Made by a program: the position numbers and the translations under genes | The notes under the pieces: model-generated | Told to the model about the DNA's origin: nothing | What the model saw: only the letters and a program-made list of their open reading frames with translations | Databases searched by the model: none | Part shown: piece by piece, positions 54,464 through 64,000 of the stretch | How positions within the stretch are numbered: position 1 is the stretch's first letter | How the letters are laid out: each line of letters starts with the position of its first letter | NCBI GenBank assembly: GCA_963556695.1 | Contig: CAUWAG010000018.1 | Location: 4,278,001 to 4,342,000, forward strand | Reading direction: 5' to 3' | Length of the DNA stretch: 64,000 nt | Source of the DNA: Anthostomella pinea | Taxonomy: Eukaryota > Ascomycota > Sordariomycetes > Xylariales > Xylariaceae

Positions 54464-54896
54464 CTTGTGGCGCTTGTGTGTTGTGTGTTGTGTGGTCAAA
54501 TGAAGGGATGCGATGGTGATGGTGGCGTCGGACGTGCAGGTGAACAAAGCCAGTATACCCAGTCGAGAATGGTGACATCCATGAGTAACAAAAAAGAAGT
54601 TCGGCTGGATCAATTTCTAGCAGGCAGGCTTGCGCGGATGGGGGCGCTAGCGTACAGAGTGAACAATCGTCTCAAGCCGCCAGGTCATACCGAACACCGT
54701 AGGATGGACTAACTGGCAGAGCAAGAGTGCCAGGTGGCCGACAGCGGGTAACTTAGATATCTTGCACCTTCCTGCTGCCGAACTCCTCAGTCTTGCCGTG
54801 CAGCATACCTAGGTACTGTAGGTAGGTAGGTACCTCATACCTCCTTATCTTTCTCGGTACCTGTAACAACATCGTGACCTCCCTTTTTGGAAGCCT
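54464..54896. other. Intergenic with a GGTA-type microsatellite
   Basis: Promoter side of the LRR gene. A short run built from TAGGTAGG and its partial palindrome TAGGTACC lies at 54808-54835, a simple repeat seen in many sordariomycete genomes. Confidence 0.5.
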
Positions 54897-57128
54897 TACC
54901 ATCCCCCCCATAGAAGTCGTACACCCCCACTAGTCGTACAGCCAAACCCCACCATCACCACCAAAACACCCCCTTATTGACTTATACACGAATGAAGCCA
55001 TTTAGGTCAGAGAAATACAGCAAAATTATCATTCAAAAGCGCTGAAGCTGTTCATGCGTAATATCTAGCCGGCGCCCGAATGGCTCGCCCGGATCGCGAT
55101 AGGCGAGGCTCCTGTATAGCCTCCAAAACGTCTTCATCAAGGGGGTCATCCTCATCTTCCTCTTTGTCCTCCGACTCAACAACTATCTCTTCTTGTACTT
55201 CTGCGTGTGCAGCAGGGCTAATGGTACCTCCATGAGATAGTATTTCTGTCACTATTTTGAACTTCCCATTAGGATTAGGGATCTTCTGTCGCTTCTTTGG
55301 CCGTAGCCGCTCCAACTCAGCCTCCAGAGCCTTGATCTTCTGATTTTTTATAACAACTTCGGTCTCCTTGGCTTCGAACGCGTTGGCTATCTTTCTGTAC
55401 TTCAGCCTGGTCCCTGGGGACTTATTTTTGCCGAAATTCATGATCTGGCGGCTCGTAGTAGGGGTCCGTTGGTCCTCTGGTTCAGAGCTTTCAGGGGTAT
55501 CAGGCTCAGGGGTCTTTCTCTTCTCTTCTTGTATCTCTGAGTGCTGTAAGCACTTCCTGCGGCTGATAAGATAATATCCAGTGACCTTGAAGCCCGAGAG
55601 GATGTTTTGCTTAATGAAAGCAGAAGTTCTGGCCTTGCTATAGCATCGGATGAAGTTGATCTTGTCAACAGGCGAGGCATCCGTCAAGGAATTCAACTCG
55701 GAGAGGAATTTCTGGTAGTAGGCCTTTAGGGCGTTATAAGGCCCGTTATCTAGAGGTTGCATGCCATGACTAGTATGCGCAGGAAAGAAACAGAGCAATA
55801 TGTTGTTAAAATAACATATGGTCATGAATTTGTCCTATTAACACGCGTCAAATCATAATAAATCAGGAAAAATCAAAGGAAGTCTAAATAAAATAAGGAA
55901 AAATCATATACGTACGGAGGTGTGGCTCTTATGGCCATCTAGTATTAAAAGGATCGCGTCGGACTAGTCTCCTCCTCGTATCTCGTCCGCCTGTAGGAGG
56001 AAAACATCTTCTAGCCACTTGCAGGCGATGTCATTCGAAGTCCAGCCATTTTCTGAGCATATATAATGTTAATCTGCGGTCTTTTGGAACTCCTTAATGA
56101 ACCACTGGCTTGGAGGTCCTTCCCCTTAAAGATAATGCCTGGTTTCAGGATTTTTCCAGTTACTGAGATGGTCTCGATAAAGGAGGTCCAGCTACAGCCC
56201 TGAGGGCTCTTCAGGAAGGCCTTCTTTGTAGCAGAACTACCCAGAACGAGAGATTCGATGCCTGTGAATATAATTAGATTTTTCCCGGAATTAAAAGGGT
56301 AGGTAGAGCTACCAAAACCCGACATGATGCCACCCTTATCGACATTATAGGTGTTCTTTGGCTTCACCCAGCCGTAGTCTTCGAGAATTTCAAAGAACCA
56401 GTTAACTGACTTAGGCATAAAGCCCTTAAAGCGTGCCGCTTCCATCCTTTTGCCAATCTTGGTCTTGATCTGGGGTTTGCGGCGCTTGAAGGCTGCCATG
56501 AAGGTGTCTCCTAGGGGGGCCTCATCCCCCTTTTCTTTCAACACCTTCTTAATGATCTCACGGACCAGGGAGTGTGAAGGGGCTAGGCCCAGCTTTTCTT
56601 GCAGTAAAACCCATTTGGTTATAGTCATTTCCTGCGCAGGAGAGAGTCTCTGTTGCTGTATATGGGCTTCGGATCTCGTAGGCCTGCCGTTGAGTCGATT
56701 AGACAGCGTCATAGCCAGAATGCCGTGTTTTTGAGCGCTTTTTCGCAGCGAGAGGCCCTCATCTGTGATATCTAAGATGGCTTTCGCCATCTGATCCTCC
56801 GTATACGAATAGGGAGGCATTTTAGGCGGCTATACGATGCTGTGTTGCATACAGAACAAGGCTTCATGAGAGCCGCGCAAGACCGCGAATATGCCATTCG
56901 GGGTAGGAAATGCGGGGTAATTAACAGCCAATCACGTAGGCGCCGCGGGGTAAATTTTGTATTGGGAAAAACCTCAAGATCAGGGCTATCTGGAACACTA
57001 ATTATATTGTGAATAGCTTCAATATCGGGCTGAAAGCGTATAAGTGAACATGTGGGAGTTTGGGTGGTGATGGTGGGGTTTGGCTGTACGACTAGTGGGG
57101 GTGTACGACTTCTATGGGGGGGATGGTA
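54897..57128 (-). mobile_element. pogo/Fot1-class DNA transposon with ~65-bp inverted repeats, TA-flanked
   Basis: Near-perfect terminal inverted repeats begin CCATCCCCCCCATAGAAGTC, continue through GTACACCCCCACTAGTCGTA and end CCACCATCACCACC. Each lies next to TA (54897-54898 and 57127-57128), the target duplication of the Tc1/mariner superfamily. Weaker similarity continues inward to about 95 bp. The element is 2.2 kb and carries one transposase gene on the minus strand. The intact, matching ends suggest a young insertion, although the gene inside is damaged. Confidence 0.9.
55052..56820 (-). pseudogene. pogo/Fot1-type DDE transposase, frameshifted
   Basis: It starts MPPYSYTEDQMAKAILDITD at 56820, a helix-turn-helix head with LSLRKSAQKHGILAMTLSNR, followed by a CENP-B-like region. 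The catalytic domain has NTYNVDKGGIMSG (first Asp; most relatives have NxDE here), LLILDGHKSH (second Asp) and GMQPLDNGPYNALKAYYQKF (third Asp), so a DDD triad is visible. Damage includes a frameshift near 56065, where the frame moves to WTSNDIACKWLEDVFLLQAD, and a TAG at 55964-55966. An 81-bp intron (55915-55835) joins HKSHTS to DKFMTICYF. The C-terminal tail has a coiled coil and an acidic run. It cannot make a complete protein as it stands. Confidence 0.85.
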
Positions 57129-57782
57129 GATCACCCCATGTTTTGAGGGTTCAAACGGTAGCGTTAGTGCATCCACCCGAAATGGTGTTCACAAGTATCC
57201 TTGAGGTGCAACATCAACCGCTCCTGATTCTGGCAATGAGCAAGTCTGTGCAGCACTCACTGGTTGTAGGTATAGAATGGAAGGACAGGATACTCCGAGC
57301 CGCACGCATGTCAAAGAAGATGCTTAGATAATGAACTGAATCGTTTCAAGTTGTGATCAATGCAGCACACCCACTGAGAAAGCTTTTGCTGCTCTGCTTA
57401 CACCAACAAGCAATCCATGGATGTGTCACAAACAACGAGTGTCTTTCTTACAGCTATACCAATGCGGTTCTGCTCCCTCATCAGTGTATAGGGGATGTTA
57501 TCGATATTCCAACATCAACTACCCAAAGCTCCTCATTTGGAGCTCTCAGTATGTTTCGTGGAAGGATAATCGAGGCTTGTATTATGTAGCTTTCCATCAG
57601 TCCCAGCGTGATTTACCAGAGGAGTACCTTGCTTAGGGGCGACAGACTTGGGCCAGACCAAGCGGTCAATGGTGTTTTAGGAAAACATTGTACACCAAAA
57701 TCATGTACCAGAAGACCACATTCGGCTGTCGTGGGTGTGTTTGGAAATCAAGATGGCCATCACCCGCCCGGTGGGCTCTATG
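57129..57782. other. Intergenic, right of the transposon
   Basis: About 650 bp without a recognised gene. Short frames have no family features. Confidence 0.5.
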
Positions 57783-57970
57783 TACACTGAAGCCTCGATA
57801 TCCAGGTCTACGTACACTCAGTAGAATGAACGCTTTGGAATACGGATTAAAAGTGGCTTAATAAAGTAGAACTTAAATGCTTATTCCAGGGCTCTTATTC
57901 CACCCTCCATTTCCCATCGAAAAGAACACTTTCCAGGTGCACGGACGGAGAGTTGTGGGGGTTTAGTGTA
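57783..57970. mobile_element. Short inverted-repeat element, copy D (188 bp)
   Basis: It begins TACACTGAAGCCTCGATATC and ends ACGGACGGAGAGTTGTGGGG then GTTTAGTGTA. The right internal motifs TGCTTATTCC (57878-57887) and CTCTTATTCC (57892-57901) are present; the left internal partner is weaker (TTTGGAATACGG near 57835). It lies 323 bp before the start of the DUF7924 gene. Confidence 0.8.
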
Positions 57971-58293
57971 TTATGTGCAGCCAGCCGAGCTTTTAAGACT
58001 CTGTGATAAAGACTGTCATTTCGTGGTATGAGATCGCATCGGGGTAATTTGGTTTCTTTGTCCTAACAGCATATTTGAGCCTAATTCCGATCTGTAGATG
58101 ATACGTCAAAATTCGGGAGTGTTCTTTGTTCCCTGCCCAGCCCACTCAGGTTTCAGATGCGAGAAACGATTTCTGAAGCTTTTTTGCTCGCAACGCCCAT
58201 GACCAACATCTTGCTCCCTTTACATAGCTATTTAAACACTTGAGCACGTAGTCACTCACATATCATTCGCCCTGGGCGGCATGGACTGACTAC

Positions 58294-59657
58294 ATGTGCT
58301 GCATATACCGGAGGTCAAAGACATCGAGGCCTTTGCCTGATCCTTCCGTTTGCGGCAGACTCGCCAACCGTTCTTTCGTCGATACATTGGAAATCAAGTC
58401 CAACTTCCATTCATGGACTCGGACCGCCTTGTCTGCCATTTCGAATATATTTCCTCAAAGCCTCATGGAGACAGTCCAGAAGACCAAGAAGCGCAAAAAG
58501 AGCGCTTCTGTGGACGGCACGCAGACCGAGTCCTCACACCTGTCTCATCGTCACTGCTGTACGGAACCTGAGCTGGAGTTCGTGCTCACTTGGCTTGACG
58601 AAATTTCCACACGCCGTGCTATAGCGAAACGTTTTCGAAAAGGAAGGTCGATACGATTGAAAGAGCGTTCGAAGAAGAAATCCATCGAGTCGGCACCAGA
58701 CGTATCTTTTAAGGGAGGTTTGAAGGAGTTGACTGCACCAAGCTCTAAGCTGCCATCCGACATGGGGCGGACGAGGGCATCCACTGAGGCCGGTACCGAA
58801 GCTACAGAGGGTAGCAAGTCTGTATCCCTCATCAAGCTGGGACTTTACCAGAAGGAACATCTGAATCGGAACAATATCATATACGCCGGGCACAAAAAAG
58901 GATTTTCTGGAGAGGCCAATTCGATAATAAACAAGATAAAAGTCTTTGCAGAGACGAAGAACGACGATGACATCTCTGCATCTTTCCGGAAGTTAGTTGT
59001 TGCCCAGCACATTGGGTTAACCAATGAGGGTAATACCGTCCGGAAACTCAAGGAAATCCTGTTCATTCGTCCGCCGAAGGAGCATATTGCGGAACTCGAA
59101 AACACTTTCTACAGCAGAGACCTGGTCCCCAGCAAAGACGATCTTCACAGAGTGTCGATCCCAAAGCCCGACATGACTTTTGGTTATGACAATCAGAACC
59201 AGAAATCTTTTCCGATCAGCAGAATGAAGCGACGGGGTGGCCAGAGATAAACGTTGTTGATAACAAGGGTATGGCGCTCTTCCCTTTTCTAGTCATCGAG
59301 TTCAAAGGCGACGACCCTATCTGGCACGCCACAAATCAGTGCCTAGGGGCCGCTGCCACTTGTGTGAACAGCAACGAACGATTGAACGCCCTTCTCGAGG
59401 AGTGCATGGGTCCGAAGCTTCCTGCTGTCGTCTTAAGTATCGCGGCAAACGCTTATGAGGCCGTGCTTTATATTTCTTGGAAAGAGGAACAAACCTTTCT
59501 CATGAAGGACGTCGATTACTTCCACCTCCGTCGCGAGGAGGAGGTCATACGGTTGAGGAGCTACATACGGAGCATATATGAATGGGGGGAGGGCGAGCGG
59601 TTCCAACAGGCTCAGGAGGCTCTTGACTATTTAGTGGATAATTATGTGCGGATGTAA
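58294..59657 (+). pseudogene. DUF7924-family (PD-(D/E)XK-like) protein gene, one frameshift
   Basis: The first frame (58294-59250) starts MCCIYRRSKTSRPLPDPSVC, has a basic nuclear-type stretch QKTKKRKKSASVDG and LRR-free helical sequence, and reaches RVSIPKPDMTFGYDNQNQK. The second (to 59657) reads NEATGWPEINVVDNKGMALF, PFLVIEFKGDDPIWHATNQC, LGAAATCVN and a helical C-terminus. KPDMTFGY followed by FPFLVIEFKGD is the fungal DUF7924 signature: the Asp and the EFK motif resemble a PD-(D/E)XK nuclease core. The two parts join if one T is added to the TTTT run at 59207-59210, giving about 454 codons. Everything else is intact. The break may be a sequencing error. Copies D and E of the short element lie on either side. 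Confidence 0.75.
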
Positions 59658-59668
59658 ACTTGAGTAGC

Positions 59669-59884
59669 TACACTGAACCCTCATAAGTCTCCGTACACCA
59701 CCCGTGCAGCAAACAACGATAATTTTATTAAATCGGAATAAGCACCATGTAATAAATAACGGAAAGAACATATCAAGCCAGAGCTGCTTATTTCTGTATG
59801 CTTATTCTAAGATTTCCAACTATCCCACTGGTAATGGAGTCTTGCCAACGTGGCGCGTACGGAGACTTCTGAGGGCTGAGTGTA
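59669..59884. mobile_element. Short inverted-repeat element, copy E (216 bp)
   Basis: The left end is TACACTGAACCCTCATAAGT then CTCCGTACACCACC. The right end is TACGGAGACTTCTGAGGGCT then GAGTGTA, an inverted repeat of about 30 bp with TA at both outer ends. The internal pair GGAATAAGCACC (59735) against GCTGCTTATTT and TGCTTATTC (59790-59810) is present. It begins only 12 bp after the stop codon of the DUF7924 gene. This is the best-preserved pair of ends in the window. Confidence 0.88.
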
Positions 59885-60900
59885 TCGTAAAGCCAACTCA
59901 GTAGAAGGGTAAGGCAGCCAATGCGAAGAGACCATATTTGGAGTTACAAGCTTCTTTGAAGCACAGCGCAGAGGGTGGGGGCCAACGCATACGGGAACCT
60001 GACCACTTGAATAGTACTTGAAAACGAGTGGAAATGTTACCTAAAAAAAGGCATCGTTTATTGAGCGCTGGTCGCAGCGAGCCCGGTGACGCCGCTCCCG
60101 GAGGAAGCGGCTCTGCTGGCCCTAGAGGAGGTCGGTCAAGAAAGCGGCGTCGCCGGACCCTAGAGGAGGTTAAAGAAGCGGCGTAGCCTGGCCCTGGAAA
60201 GGGTTAAGGGCTCTGTTAGCCCTAGAAGGAGTTAGGAAGCGGCGTTAAGAAAGTGAAGACTGAGATGTGTACCAGCTTCATATTATTGGTCTCCGGTGTG
60301 ACGCCATGTTCGTCTTGCCTGCCTTGTTCGCCCAGGGCTGTTTGATCCCGCTCGACTGATCAAAGGATCCATATCATCCTATACCTCCTTTTAGTTACAG
60401 ACGTCTACGGTTACTTTTATCGCAAAGCTAGACCGGCTACGGGCAGACGTCAAGCAGCTAGGGAGCCCTGCAGCAAAGAGCGAGGGAGCCAAATTCCACC
60501 CGACATCTTGTACCCATCCGTCATAGGTGGCAAGTACATCGTCCTGTACCAATTAATTTGGGCTTGGATGGCTCACCGATGGCATATAAGGAGTCCCTCC
60601 GAGCCTCGACGGTGTCAATGGTGTCAGTTACAGAGACTGTATCAGCAACCCCTTTGTGTCTTCTCGGCCTATCTTTAAATCTCAACCCCATAGCGTCAAC
60701 GCTTAATCATGCTACCTCATCGAGTTCTGTCACTGCTCTCTGCGGCCTACACGTATCAAGCACTGTCACTTGGGTTGTGAGTCAATTCGGATTCCTTGCT
60801 CATGACCAATATCATGTGGCCTCATAACTGCTCCATATACCTGCTGATGGATTTGCATGATGATGCGTAGGTCTCGCGTTGACAACGCAGTATCGAAACT
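59885..60900. other. Intergenic with a degenerate GC-rich tandem repeat
   Basis: The only structure is the repeat at about 60100-60250. No gene is supported. Confidence 0.45.
60100..60250. repeat. Degenerate tandem repeat built on GCCCTAGAGGAGGT and AAGCGGCG
   Basis: Units such as GCCCTAGAGGAGGTCGGTCA, ACCCTAGAGGAGGTTAAAGA and GCCCTAGAAGGAGTTAGGAA alternate with AAGCGGCG. Period is about 40-60 bp with indels. It is non-coding and of unknown origin. Confidence 0.7.
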
Positions 60901-61749
60901 CGAGTCTCGCGCTGTGCTACAGCCACGAGAAAAGAAGACTGTAGAATCTGGCATCATTTATGGTAACGACAGAGATGAATTACGAACCAAGGGCGTCGAA
61001 AGGTGTATCGCTATGGCAGCAAACGGGACTGGTGAAATCGACAAGGTAGAAGCAACACTCGCCTGGACCTTACCCTCTTGATATCAGCCTACCAGTCTCG
61101 ACTAACGTCTGAAAGGTTCTGGCACACATCAACTGCCGTGATTACAAGACCGAGGGCGAACGCTTCTACCAATACGTGTCGATGTCCACGATGAAGATAG
61201 AGTCCGTCACCGTCACCGTCACCGTCGTAGACCCTAAGTCTTTCCCGGCGGCCAACCAGGACAAGCTACGCGCCATCAACCTTAAGGCTCTTGGGGCGGG
61301 GCTTAATTTGGTTAAGGGCGAGGCACGGCGTCTCGCCGTGATCCTCAAGGAAAACGTGAAAGCCGTATGTGATCTTGAGGAATCATTCATTCCTACTCTT
61401 AATGGCCTATTCCGGCCCGATTCACGAACCCTTTCCTCCCGGGGCACGCGTCACTACTAACTCCTGGTTCTAAAGCCAGATACTCTGAGCGTGGAGAAGG
61501 ACGGCCGCGTCTATGCCGGGGAGCTTCTCATCAACCACCCTGCGCCCCCTACACTAGACCTGCCCTGTTGGTGGCCCGCACTTTACATTCCGGCAGGTGC
61601 CAACGACGATGACCAACAGAAGGCCATTCGCGTTGCCAACCAGATCTGCAGGGAAGGGCAAGGCTGTCAACACGGTACGCCGGCTTGTTCGAAAAGCGAC
61701 AATAGACCTCTTGGGTGAGTAATCCGGACGAGCACTAGGCATTTGTGAT
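60901..61749 (+). other. Possible fragment of an unknown protein gene
   Basis: Frames at 60857-61081, 61176-61460 and 61491-61718 follow each other on the plus strand. The middle one, GERFYQYVSMSTMKIESVTV with DKLRAINLKALGAGLNLVKG, and the third, KDGRVYAGELLINHPAPPTL, look like protein. They are not joined by clear introns, and I do not recognise a family. A (ACCGTC)n run lies at 61204-61228. Confidence 0.3.
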
Positions 61750-63600
61750 CCCAACAATGGCTAATGTATCCCTCCTCACAGCTTTTGTTTTTGCTACTGA
61801 CTAAGCATTCACTCATGGACCTGCTCGAAGGACGCAACTCTCACAATTGGGACTAAAGCGAATATCCTGGCCTTCATTCATGGTCCATGGGTGTGGTTCA
61901 AGGAAGTGTCGTTTGCTTTCGTTGGATATGTGTGGCATGCGGTTGTTTATAGGGGTCTCTGGATTTCGAATCCGGCTGGTACACGACTGCAATTATTTCC
62001 TGCCCGAGACAATCCACGTCTTGCGAAGAACCTCTGGGATAGAGGTTTAAGGTAAACACCGTCAATTACCAGTCTGATTATATGCGCGCATGCCGTTCGG
62101 CGTGTGACGCATCGGCCTGAGCCTGTGGACGCCATCCGTGATTAAGGTTTTAGTGGATTGCGATGATTTATGGCGTTCTATTTTGATAGAATTGGCTGCT
62201 TTTTGTTGTCTTTTGGGGTATTTGGGTTTGGCTCCTCCCTTCTGGTCGAAGTGATCAAAAGATATAAAATAAATCGATTATATATTTTGCTTGTTGCCAA
62301 AGCCAAACGTTCCGCTTACCATCAATGCCTACCCGTCGTGGAGGATCTGAGTTTGACGTTCCATGAACAACCCACAGCTTCCATTTCCATTACGATGACT
62401 GCCCATCCCCCTGGAGAGCAGAGCATTGGTACATTACTATTGACATGTGTAGGTAGCAATGTCTTGTGAAATCAGGGGCAACAAACCAACATAGTCCTCT
62501 GAATACCAAACGAGGAAGGGATGCAATCATAGAGTGCCTCCACAGCTGAACATACTTTCATCACCTGTGACAATCAGGCCTGCAGCTGCGCTGGTCAGGG
62601 CTGATGGGTTGAAATATCTAGATTCAACGATATCTAAGGAAGAAGAGGCAAGATCGGAAGAGAACGGGGAAGCTAGGGGTATATATGTACATAAATATGT
62701 GGAGGTATTATGTAATTCCGTAACATCACCACCTACGCAATGCAGTGACTGGTACATGCATAGCCACTATTCCGCTTCAGACAGAAGCTGCTCAATGGGG
62801 TCCTTGAGTATTACCTGGAAGCGGAAAGAAGAGGATATGGCCGAAAGGCACCAAGCCCCTTTGTCCATACAACACATCACACAGCGACCAGAAATCCATA
62901 TCTCGCAGTCGTCCACCCAAACAACATCCATCCCATCAGCACCCAAAGCCAAAGCCAGCCAACTAAAACCACCCACCATGCGCCCCTCCTCCTCCTCCCC
63001 CCCACAATCGCCAAACGAGTCACAGAAAGAGCCAGCCCCTGCACCTGAACCTGCGCCTCATCAGTCGCCACAGACTGCGCCTCCGCGCCCGTCAACATCA
63101 CCCTAGCCGACGACGACGATCGACCTGCTTTTCGCGGCGAGCTCGTGGACACAGGACGGCAGCTCCGTGTGCGTCATGTACGCGGAGCCAGGGTGCCATG
63201 TTACGGATAGCCCCTAAGTTATGGCTGCTGTTTTGATGGCGAGCGCGTGGGGTAGGTTTCGGGGATTTGTGTTTGAGGAGCTTGGGGTGTTGTAGTATTT
63301 TATCGGAGTTGGGATGAGCGGTAGGGACGACGGTCTATGCCATTGGGGGAAAGCTGTTGGGTTGAGAGACAATAAAGCTGTCGGGGTCACGGGAGGATAA
63401 CAAGGACGTGAGTCTCGCACTGAAAATTTGGGCCGTTCATCATTCGAATATCTCGTCCTCCGAGCGAGTGCCCGTCAGTACCTAAATGATTCTTCCATCC
63501 ATTATATGTCACCAATGGGAACAGCCTCCATACCCAACCTATATCCCAATCCCACACGTCAATCCAATACAGTCGCCTCTCTAACTTCTCAGTTAAATGC
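61750..63600. other. Intergenic, no gene recognised
   Basis: A plus-strand Pro/Ser-rich frame ending at 63106 arises from simple sequence. Another frame near 63080-63170 reads CASAPVNITLADDDDRPAFR and may be the tail of a lost gene. Nothing else can be supported. Confidence 0.4.
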
Positions 63601-63603
63601 GTA

Positions 63604-64000
63604 TCAAAAACCGCCCTTCCGCTTCTTCGCCTTCTTCTGCGGCCTGTCCGGCCTTCGGCCAAAAGCTCCCGTGAGCGGTTGAGACATCGTGTGAATGGGG
63701 TCCGAGTGTAGTGGCTGGCTCGAGTATCCAGTAGGTTGAGTTCTCTGGCTGCTGAAGAAGCGCGTATCTGGAGCCGGTTGTGTGGAAGGTAGTTCTGGCT
63801 GGCGTGCCATCTGAAAGAGAGTCTCGGCACGTCGACGTTTCCGACTCTCACGGGCCATTTGTTTGGCCCTCCTCAGCATTCCTGGGGTTTTCTCGGTGCT
63901 CCTGTCCAGGTCGAAGACGTAATCCTGGGAATCTGCGCCAAGTTGCCACTTGTCTAAAAGCTCGAACTGCTTTTGAGGTACAAATTTGCCGGTGCCAGTG
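63604..64000 (-). CDS. Probable RRN6-type Pol I initiation factor, C-terminal end (partial)
   Basis: The frame is open to the right edge of the window and ends at 63604. It reads GTGKFVPQKQFELLDKWQLG, DSQDYVFDLDRSTEKTPGML, an Arg/Lys-rich helix RRAKQMARESRKRRRAETLF and a disordered Gln/Pro/Ser stretch. It ends MSQPLTGAFGRRPDRPQKKA then KKRKGGF. The final MSQxxxGxFGxRxxxxxKKxxKKRxxGF pattern is what I associate with the C-terminus of fungal RRN6, a subunit of the RNA polymerase I core factor at rDNA promoters. The main domain lies outside the window, so this rests on the tail alone. Confidence 0.55.
   Translation of the reverse strand, partial: TGTGKFVPQKQFELLDKWQLGADSQDYVFDLDRSTEKTPGMLRRAKQMARESRKRRRAETLFQMARQPELPSTQPAPDTRFFSSQRTQPTGYSSQPLHSDPIHTMSQPLTGAFGRRPDRPQKKAKKRKGGF

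Noticed and set aside
62534..63106. Plus-strand Pro/Ser-rich frame of 190 codons
   Set aside because: The second half is simple sequence (CCTCCT runs) and the first half has no motif; no splice or promoter support.

Overview
The window comes from a filamentous ascomycete, most likely a sordariomycete. Genes carry short GT-AG introns of 50-190 bp. The gene set is typical of Pezizomycotina: cutinase, 2EXR protein, DUF7924 protein, an extracellular cupredoxin and a CTK2-like cyclin. Inactivating changes are often TpG to TpA, as expected from repeat-induced point mutation (RIP). I found no tRNA, rRNA or CRISPR array.

Layout. 1-33 kb is mixed. Intact genes are a partial cupredoxin, CENP-X/MHF2, the mitochondrial ADP/ATP carrier, ribosomal protein eS25, a secreted cutinase with a long Gly/Ser/Leu repeat region, a small ankyrin-like protein, a 625-aa membrane protein, a SET-domain protein and a secreted dihydrodipicolinate-synthase-like protein. 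Between them lie damaged genes or fragments: a P450, a GRE2-like reductase, a C48-like protease, a cation/H+ antiporter, a CTK2-like cyclin and a mitochondrial-type protein. 34-44.4 kb is a dense, intact housekeeping block: a 1080-aa Pro/Gln-rich protein, uL24 (RPL26), COA1, mitochondrial uL3m, a CCDC25 homologue and a PITH protein. Two divergent pairs share promoters there. 44.8-60.3 kb is an accessory region with a solo LTR carrying a perfect target duplication, a 1.7-kb AT-rich RIP-type block, a pogo/Fot1-class transposon with long inverted repeats, several damaged genes and four of the five copies of a short inverted-repeat element. The fifth copy lies at 13.2 kb inside the C48-like relic. 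The right edge holds the C-terminal end of a probable RRN6-type Pol I factor.

Most interesting points. (1) The CCDC25 homologue can only be read in frame with all conserved residues if it has a one-nucleotide exon; eS25 needs an 8-nt exon followed by a GC-AG intron. (2) The cutinase has an N-terminal region of about 70-aa repeats punctuated by Kex2-type KKR and ERR sites, most followed by Gln, so a cell-wall enzyme is joined to what looks like a repeat-peptide precursor. (3) A family of about 190-220 bp elements has TA-flanked ends and a second, internal inverted repeat; two copies tightly bracket a DUF7924 (PD-(D/E)XK-like) gene. (4) Broken frames are of two kinds: RIP-type nonsense changes, and single-base losses in T runs that could be assembly errors.
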